9,366 bases of DNA, taken from Candidatus Gastranaerophilales bacterium. GTDB lineage: Bacteria > Cyanobacteriota > Vampirovibrionia > Gastranaerophilales > Gastranaerophilaceae. The notes under the pieces were generated by a model. It saw nothing but the letters and a program-made list of their open reading frames with translations. It was not told the DNA's origin and made no database searches. Below are positions 5,300 through 9,366 of the stretch, piece after piece. Both the position numbers and the translations under genes were made by a program. The stretch covers positions 1-9,366 of the forward strand of contig CAJONH010000280.1 of NCBI GenBank assembly GCA_905235825.1, given 5' to 3'. Every line of letters starts with the position of its first letter. Within the stretch, counting starts at the first letter, position 1.

Positions 5300-6688
5300 T
5301 TAATCTATATTCATGAATTTTTTTAAATCATCTTTGTCTAAAACTTCAAGTCTGTTTTTATCGTGTATAAATATTATACACGATATTAAAGGCTTAAACA
5401 TTTCAAAATCGGCATAAGAGAGTTTTTTATTTAAATCAGCCATATTATCGGCTAAAAATTCTGTTATTAATATTTTATTTTTAAATACAAGCGAACCAAA
5501 ATAATCAAGAGCTGATTTTGTTGTTATTCCTTCTATATAAATAATATCGGGAGATTGAAACTCAATAAATCTCATTGCTTTATCCATATTAAATCCGATA
5601 TTTTCATTTAATTCACATTGATTTACATTCTCAATATTATATTTTGCTATTGATTCAAGTGTCATTATATTTTTATTTGATTTAGAAATTTCAGATAAAA
5701 TAGAATAAATTATGTGAGTTTTACCTGCAAGTGAAGCTCCGCACACAAGAAGAACCCCCGGAGTTTCCAAAGCATTTTTTACCGTTTCGGATTGTGAGAG
5801 TGTAAAACCCGTTTCTTCCAGCGATTTTGGAGGTTTATATATTTTTAATGATATTCTTTCTCCGTTTATCGTGGGAAATGCTGATGTACTTGCAGTTAAA
5901 ACAATATCATCAACCTTAAAAATAAGTTTTCCCAATTGAGGAAGCTCGCAGACATTTGCATCCAATCCCGAAAGGGTTTTTAATTTGGCTATAAAAGGAA
6001 CAACAAGAACGGAAGGGATTTGTCCCGTCGATATTACTTCAGCTCCGTTTCTGAAATTAACGCTTAATCCGTCCTGTGTATGTTCAAAAAACATTTCGTG
6101 AACATCACTTAAAATAGCCTGTTTAAGTATTGCCCTGATTAATATTTGTATATGTTCATCCGAAAGAACATCGTTATGCAATTCTTCCTGCCAGTCAAAT
6201 TTATTTTTCGTATTTTCTATATTTATCTCGCCTACCGAATCGGTTGTATTATAATATTCATCTATTTTTTTTAATACAAGATTTTCTGCCGATATTACAG
6301 GTTCGATATCACATCCCGTTTTTTCTATAATTTTATCAATTGCAAATAAATCAAGAGGATCTGCCATTGCCACCGTCAATACGTTTTCTATTTTAAACAG
6401 CGGAATAATTTTATATTTTCTTGCATCATTAAAACTTATATATGATAAACATCTTTTATCAAGCTCATAAGTTTTTAAATCAACATAAGGTATGTGCAGT
6501 TTTCTTTCCAAAAATTTTAAAAGAGTTTCTTCAGTTATTAATTTTGATTTTATAAGAATTTGACCTATATTGACGTTCTGTGAAACTGCAAGTTCATGAG
6601 CTTTTTCAACATCTTCATATTTTACAAGACCATCTCTTACAAGGTCATACTTTAATTTTTCAAGAGTTTTATTATCAACAACTTTCAT
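5300..6688 (-). CDS. Degenerate GspE/PilB-family (type II secretion / type IV pilus) ATPase-like protein
   Basis: 462 aa, shorter than the ~550-600 of typical PilB/GspE. The N-terminal ~145 residues resemble the MshEN/T2SSE-N fold (IGQILIKSKLITEETLLKFL, 41-60, then HIPYVDL and KIIPLFKIENVLTVAMADPLD). The ATPase half keeps Walker A, GASLAGKT (317-324), and a relic of the SD-x-H-x-E-P element, LSDVHEMFFEHT (193-204). The other signatures are eroded. The Asp-box EDP reads LES (344-346). LRxxLRQDPD reads AMRFIEFQSPD (371-381). Walker B IxVGEIRD reads IYIEGITT (383-390), with Gly at the catalytic Glu position. The His-box GHLVLSTLH reads NKILITEFL (404-412). The C-terminal zinc-binding tetracysteine module is absent. 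ATP binding is plausible; hydrolysis is doubtful. The gene starts 3 nt after the response regulator's stop, with GGGA as its Shine-Dalgarno inside that gene. I infer a regulatory partner of a pilus or secretion motor rather than a motor itself. Confidence 0.8.
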   Translation of the reverse strand: MKVVDNKTLEKLKYDLVRDGLVKYEDVEKAHELAVSQNVNIGQILIKSKLITEETLLKFLERKLHIPYVDLKTYELDKRCLSYISFNDARKYKIIPLFKIENVLTVAMADPLDLFAIDKIIEKTGCDIEPVISAENLVLKKIDEYYNTTDSVGEINIENTKNKFDWQEELHNDVLSDEHIQILIRAILKQAILSDVHEMFFEHTQDGLSVNFRNGAEVISTGQIPSVLVVPFIAKLKTLSGLDANVCELPQLGKLIFKVDDIVLTASTSAFPTINGERISLKIYKPPKSLEETGFTLSQSETVKNALETPGVLLVCGASLAGKTHIIYSILSEISKSNKNIMTLESIAKYNIENVNQCELNENIGFNMDKAMRFIEFQSPDIIYIEGITTKSALDYFGSLVFKNKILITEFLADNMADLNKKLSYADFEMFKPLISCIIFIHDKNRLEVLDKDDLKKFMNID

Positions 6689-6691
6689 AAA

Positions 6692-7054
6692 TTATCCCAA
6701 ATAACTCTTCACTTTTTCCAAAACATATTCAACTTGAAACGGTTTTGTTATATATTCATCGGCACCTGTTTCTTCGCCTATAATTTTATCTTCTTCTTGT
6801 GAACGGGCAGTAATCATTATAATCGGAATATCTTTATATTTATTATCATATTTTAAAAGTCTGCTAATTTTATAACCGTTAATTTTCGGCATCATTACAT
6901 CAAGTATAATTAAATCAGGATGAGTTTCACGGGCAAGTTTTAAACCTTCTTCTCCGTCTAAAGCCGTTAAGCATTGATACCCGTTTGTTTCAAGTACAAA
7001 TTGTAATATTTCTATAATATCTGCTTCATCATCAACTATCAATATCTTTTTCAT
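6692..7054 (-). CDS. CheY-like single-domain response regulator
   Basis: 120 aa, exactly one receiver domain with no output domain. All phosphorylation residues are present: acidic pair Asp8/Asp9 in ILIVDDE, phosphoacceptor Asp52 in LIILDVMMP, Thr82 in IIMITAR, and Lys104 followed by Pro105 in YITKPF. It should accept phosphate from the histidine kinase encoded just upstream and act by binding a partner protein rather than DNA. The adjacent ATPase-like protein is an obvious candidate partner. The gene overlaps the kinase's 3' end by 23 bp. A strong Shine-Dalgarno (AAAGGGG, ~6 nt before the ATG) lies inside the kinase frame, which supports the start and tight co-translation. Confidence 0.95.
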   Translation of the reverse strand: MKKILIVDDEADIIEILQFVLETNGYQCLTALDGEEGLKLARETHPDLIILDVMMPKINGYKISRLLKYDNKYKDIPIIMITARSQEEDKIIGEETGADEYITKPFQVEYVLEKVKSYLG

Positions 7055-9116
7055 CAGTATCCCCTTTTGAAAATCGGTTTAATTTTGCCGTTAAATCCTC
7101 TATTCTGTTTCCATCCTGCGGATACAGAGCGGATGAATACATAATATCACAATCCCAATAATCCTGTTCATTTGATTTTATATATGTATATAATCTTCTT
7201 ACTTCAAAATCAAATACAAAAGAATCAATATCGGCAGCATAAGAATAATAATATCTTCTTCCGTTTTCCACCTTACAATAATCTTTAAATACAGAAGTTT
7301 TCCGTATGATTTCTTCCGATAATATCTTATCTATTAACGATTTTCCCTCTGCAATTTTTTCGCTCAGAGAGAATAAAGCAATATTAATCCTATCTTGTTT
7401 AGCTTTCTGCATATCCTGTTCAAGTGAAAGTTCAAAAATTTCTTTATCATCCATTACGGGAATTGCTATATAAAAAGTTGATCCTGAATTAATTTCACTG
7501 TTTAGCCAGATAAATCCTTTATGTGCTTCAATTAAACGTTTGGCAATCGGAAGCCCCAAGCCTGAACCGCCTACTTTCCTGCTTAGCGAGTTTTCTATCT
7601 GCTTAAATTGTTCAAAAACTTTATGCCAATTTTCTTTTGCAATTCCTATACCGTTATCTTTTACCGAAATTTGAATATATTCTCTGCTCAAATGCTCCGG
7701 AAGCTGTTTGAAAAATTCATTATTTCTTAAATCTTCCGCCGTAATTTTGGAACTGCATACTTCTATTATCCCGTTTTCGGCTGTAAACTTAATTGCATTT
7801 GAAATTAAATTATTTAAAATCTGCTCCATTCTTTGAGTATCAATATAAACACTATCCAAATTTTTATCAAGATTGAGTTTTATGACTATATTACGTTCCT
7901 TCGCCCAATTTTCAAGCGTATTTTTTACTAATTCCACAGGAATATTAATATTTGTTTTTTCAAAGCGAAATTCCATTTTACCCGCTTCAATTTTGGATAA
8001 ATCCAATAAATCAAGAATAATGGCGGAAAGTCTGTTTGTATTACCTTTTGCAAGATTTAAAAATTTAGCCGTAGTGTCATTTATATCTCCTGTCATACCC
8101 TTTAATATAATATCCAATGAGCTGTTTATTGATGTCAACGGTGTTTTAAGTTCATGCGAAACAATAGAAATAAATTCGGATTTTAATCGTTCAAGTTTTT
8201 CGAGCTTATCATTTGTATCTTTAATTTCTTCATATAAAATAGCACTTTCAAGCGGTAACGATACCTGTTTTACAAGAGTTGTAAAGCATTTTGTATCATC
8301 CTGTGCAAAATCATTCTCTCTAAAAACTTCAATAACACCTAAAAAACGATTTTTTATATTTATTGGTGCAAACAAATTATCATAAGAGAAAACATTTAAA
8401 TCATATTCTCCATACTTATCTTTGCTGTATTTTGTAACCGTAATATCGTCAATTTCGGGATTAACCGAGAATAAATTTTTATAATTTATTAAAGCCCTTA
8501 ATTTTATTGCATCTTCAAGTCTTTGTGATATCGGAAACAATGATTTTATTATGAGTCTTATATCGTTTACATCATTTAAAATCAAAGCATAACACAATGA
8601 TAACGATAAACTCTGCTCTAATCCGTCCGTTATAATATCTATTAATTTTGTTTTATCTAAAGAACCTGCCAGCTGTGTGCTTGTATTGTATAAAACATTT
8701 AATTGATACAGGCTTTTTGCAAGGTCATTGTTATTTTTTGATAATGTAAACAGGTTATTTCTCATTTGCAGATTTGAATTTACTACGGAAATAAATAAAT
8801 TTTCATCAAAAGGACGTGTTATAAACCCGTTTGCATATTTCAAAAGGGTGTAATTAATATTATTTTGACTTAATAATAAAAGCGAACGAATATCTTTCGT
8901 TTGAAGCGTTAATTTCATTTTTCTTATAACAGAAGTTATATCTATATTTTTTGAATTACAATCATAAAGAATAATATCAGCCTCATCGGAATTTATAAGT
9001 TCTTCAAGTCTTTCTTCCGAAGAAACCGTTTCTGTTTCAAAAGAATGTCTGCCTAAAAGTTTTTCAACTTCCTCTATTGTTTCATAATTATCCGATATAG
9101 AAACTATTTTAGCCAT
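7032..9116 (-). CDS. Multidomain cytoplasmic sensor histidine kinase (REC-like, GAF-like, HisKA, HATPase_c, C-terminal extension)
   Basis: 694 aa with no membrane segment, so probably cytoplasmic. Residues 1-115 look like a receiver domain: an Asp stands at the acceptor position (Asp52, IILYDCN), but the acidic pair is reduced (SISDN) and the conserved TKPF is TRPF (100-103), so its function is doubtful. Residues 116-150 are likely a helical linker. 150-295 resembles a GAF sensor (LAGSLDKTKLIDIITDGLEQ ... FLGVIEVFREND). Then come the HisKA H-box HELKTPLTSI with phospho-His321, the N-box ILNNLISNAIKFT (433-445), G1 DNGIGI (487-492) and G2 GGSGLGL (516-522). The kinase core looks active. Residues ~556-694 are an extra domain, perhaps a vestigial GGDEF (see findings). 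It is first in an operon with the response regulator and the ATPase-like gene. The GGAAAAGG sequence before the ATG at 9116 serves as Shine-Dalgarno. Confidence 0.93.
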   Translation of the reverse strand: MAKIVSISDNYETIEEVEKLLGRHSFETETVSSEERLEELINSDEADIILYDCNSKNIDITSVIRKMKLTLQTKDIRSLLLLSQNNINYTLLKYANGFITRPFDENLFISVVNSNLQMRNNLFTLSKNNNDLAKSLYQLNVLYNTSTQLAGSLDKTKLIDIITDGLEQSLSLSLCYALILNDVNDIRLIIKSLFPISQRLEDAIKLRALINYKNLFSVNPEIDDITVTKYSKDKYGEYDLNVFSYDNLFAPINIKNRFLGVIEVFRENDFAQDDTKCFTTLVKQVSLPLESAILYEEIKDTNDKLEKLERLKSEFISIVSHELKTPLTSINSSLDIILKGMTGDINDTTAKFLNLAKGNTNRLSAIILDLLDLSKIEAGKMEFRFEKTNINIPVELVKNTLENWAKERNIVIKLNLDKNLDSVYIDTQRMEQILNNLISNAIKFTAENGIIEVCSSKITAEDLRNNEFFKQLPEHLSREYIQISVKDNGIGIAKENWHKVFEQFKQIENSLSRKVGGSGLGLPIAKRLIEAHKGFIWLNSEINSGSTFYIAIPVMDDKEIFELSLEQDMQKAKQDRINIALFSLSEKIAEGKSLIDKILSEEIIRKTSVFKDYCKVENGRRYYYSYAADIDSFVFDFEVRRLYTYIKSNEQDYWDCDIMYSSALYPQDGNRIEDLTAKLNRFSKGDTDEKDIDS

Positions 9117-9142
9117 TACCTTTTCCGTTTCGTTTTGTGTTT

Positions 9143-9172
9143 ATTGTATCAGAAATCAGAAAATAAGTTTAA
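9143..9172 (-). promoter_or_regulatory. Probable promoter of the histidine kinase operon
   Basis: On the minus strand a -10 TACAAT (9143-9148, 5/6 consensus) is preceded at 18 bp by TTAAAC (9167-9172, 3/6 match to the -35). The transcript would start near 9136, about 20 nt before the ATG at 9116. The surroundings are very AT-rich, so chance matches are possible. Confidence 0.45.
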
Positions 9173-9212
9173 AAATAAACAATTCTTAAAAATAAGATAG
9201 ATTAAATTATCG

Positions 9213-9249
9213 GCTAAGCAGGTGTGTTCCCGAATGCTTTAGCTTAAAG
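9213..9249. repeat. Imperfect inverted repeats upstream of the kinase promoter
   Basis: GCTAAGCA (9213-9220) is complementary to TGCTTTAGC (9235-9243) with one bulged base around a 14-base loop. Overlapping it is a short perfect palindrome, CTTTA-GCT-TAAAG (9237-9249). Neither is followed by a T-run. They sit 40-75 bp upstream of the putative -35, where an operator could lie. They could equally be part of a longer repeat with the neighbouring palindrome. Confidence 0.35.
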
Positions 9250-9314
9250 TACTTTTACTCAAGAAAAAATCTTCAAATCAGATTCTTCATACCTATTTTG
9301 TTAATTTCAACTCC

Positions 9315-9355
9315 AAACGGCATAACTCGCATTCGCTCAAACAGATGCCGTTTTT
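9315..9355 (+). repeat. Palindromic element with a terminator-like + strand tail
   Basis: AAACGGCAT (9315-9323) pairs perfectly over 9 bp with ATGCCGTTT (9345-9353) around a 21-base loop that contains CTCGCATTCGCTC. Five Ts follow on the + strand, so it could terminate + transcripts, yet no + strand gene is seen between 1424 and here. The form (GC-rich arms, GAGCG/GCGAG-like core, all minus frames open to the window edge) is that of dispersed intergenic palindromes. Only one copy is visible in this window. Confidence 0.5.
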
Positions 9356-9366
9356 CTGTTGTTTCA

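Noticed and set aside
7873..8385. 170-codon + strand open frame
   Set aside because: It is antisense to the HisKA/HATPase and GAF region of the histidine kinase, whose motifs are unambiguous. The + frame gives a Phe/Ser-rich sequence of no recognisable family.
9273..9365. Possible partial minus-strand CDS (30 codons to TGA) at the right edge
   Set aside because: All three minus frames are open there, and the translation runs through a perfect palindrome. This is better explained as a repeat than as a gene tail.
1..9366. CRISPR arrays, tRNA, rRNA, transposase or insertion-sequence ends
   Set aside because: No regularly spaced direct repeats, cloverleaf-like segment, rRNA signature or transposase motif was seen anywhere in the window.

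Overview
The window is AT-rich, with A/T-dominated codon use, and uses the standard code. It most likely comes from a host-associated bacterium such as a gut Gastranaerophilales/Vampirovibrionia (non-photosynthetic Cyanobacteria lineage). That guess rests on base composition, codon use, the Asn/Lys-rich accessory proteins and the general look of the two-component/pilus-ATPase locus. There is no rRNA or marker phylogeny here, so it is tentative. Other AT-rich gut Firmicutes or Elusimicrobia are possible.

Layout. (1) 1-1480, + strand: a terminator for an unseen upstream gene, an extended -10 promoter, and a complete monocistronic glyA (serine hydroxymethyltransferase) closed by a bidirectional terminator. 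(2) 1557-4983, - strand: a three-gene accessory operon with its own good sigma70-type promoter (-35 TTTACA, 17 bp, -10 TATTAT). In transcription order it encodes a 687-aa protein with a phosphoribosyltransferase-like PRPP-loop motif, a ~213-218-aa protein with a faint and degenerate phosphotransferase-like C-terminal motif, and a NADAR-family (YbiA-like) N-glycosidase. This is the best candidate for an undescribed system, because all three members point towards nucleotide, ribose or ADP-ribose chemistry. (3) 4984-5299, gene-free: the operon promoter, a minus-strand intrinsic terminator, and a compact hairpin / C-rich single strand / terminator arrangement that looks like a small RNA. Its architecture resembles cyanobacterial Yfr1. 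(4) 5300-9116, - strand: a tight operon of a multidomain sensor histidine kinase, a CheY-like single-domain response regulator (genes overlap by 23 bp), and a GspE/PilB-like secretion/pilus ATPase that keeps Walker A but has lost most other catalytic signatures. (5) 9117-9366: a promoter and two inverted repeats, one of which resembles a dispersed palindromic element.

How the parts may work together. glyA is housekeeping one-carbon metabolism and is unrelated to the rest. In the signalling operon the kinase has an intact HisKA/HATPase core and the single-domain regulator an intact phosphorylation site, so a phosphorelay to a stand-alone receiver is likely. The degenerate ATPase may be a regulatory output for a type IV pilus-like machine rather than a motor. 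The kinase also carries a degenerate receiver at its N-terminus and what may be a vestigial GGDEF fold at its C-terminus. The PRTase-like / kinase-like / NADAR operon has no visible partner in the other two regions.
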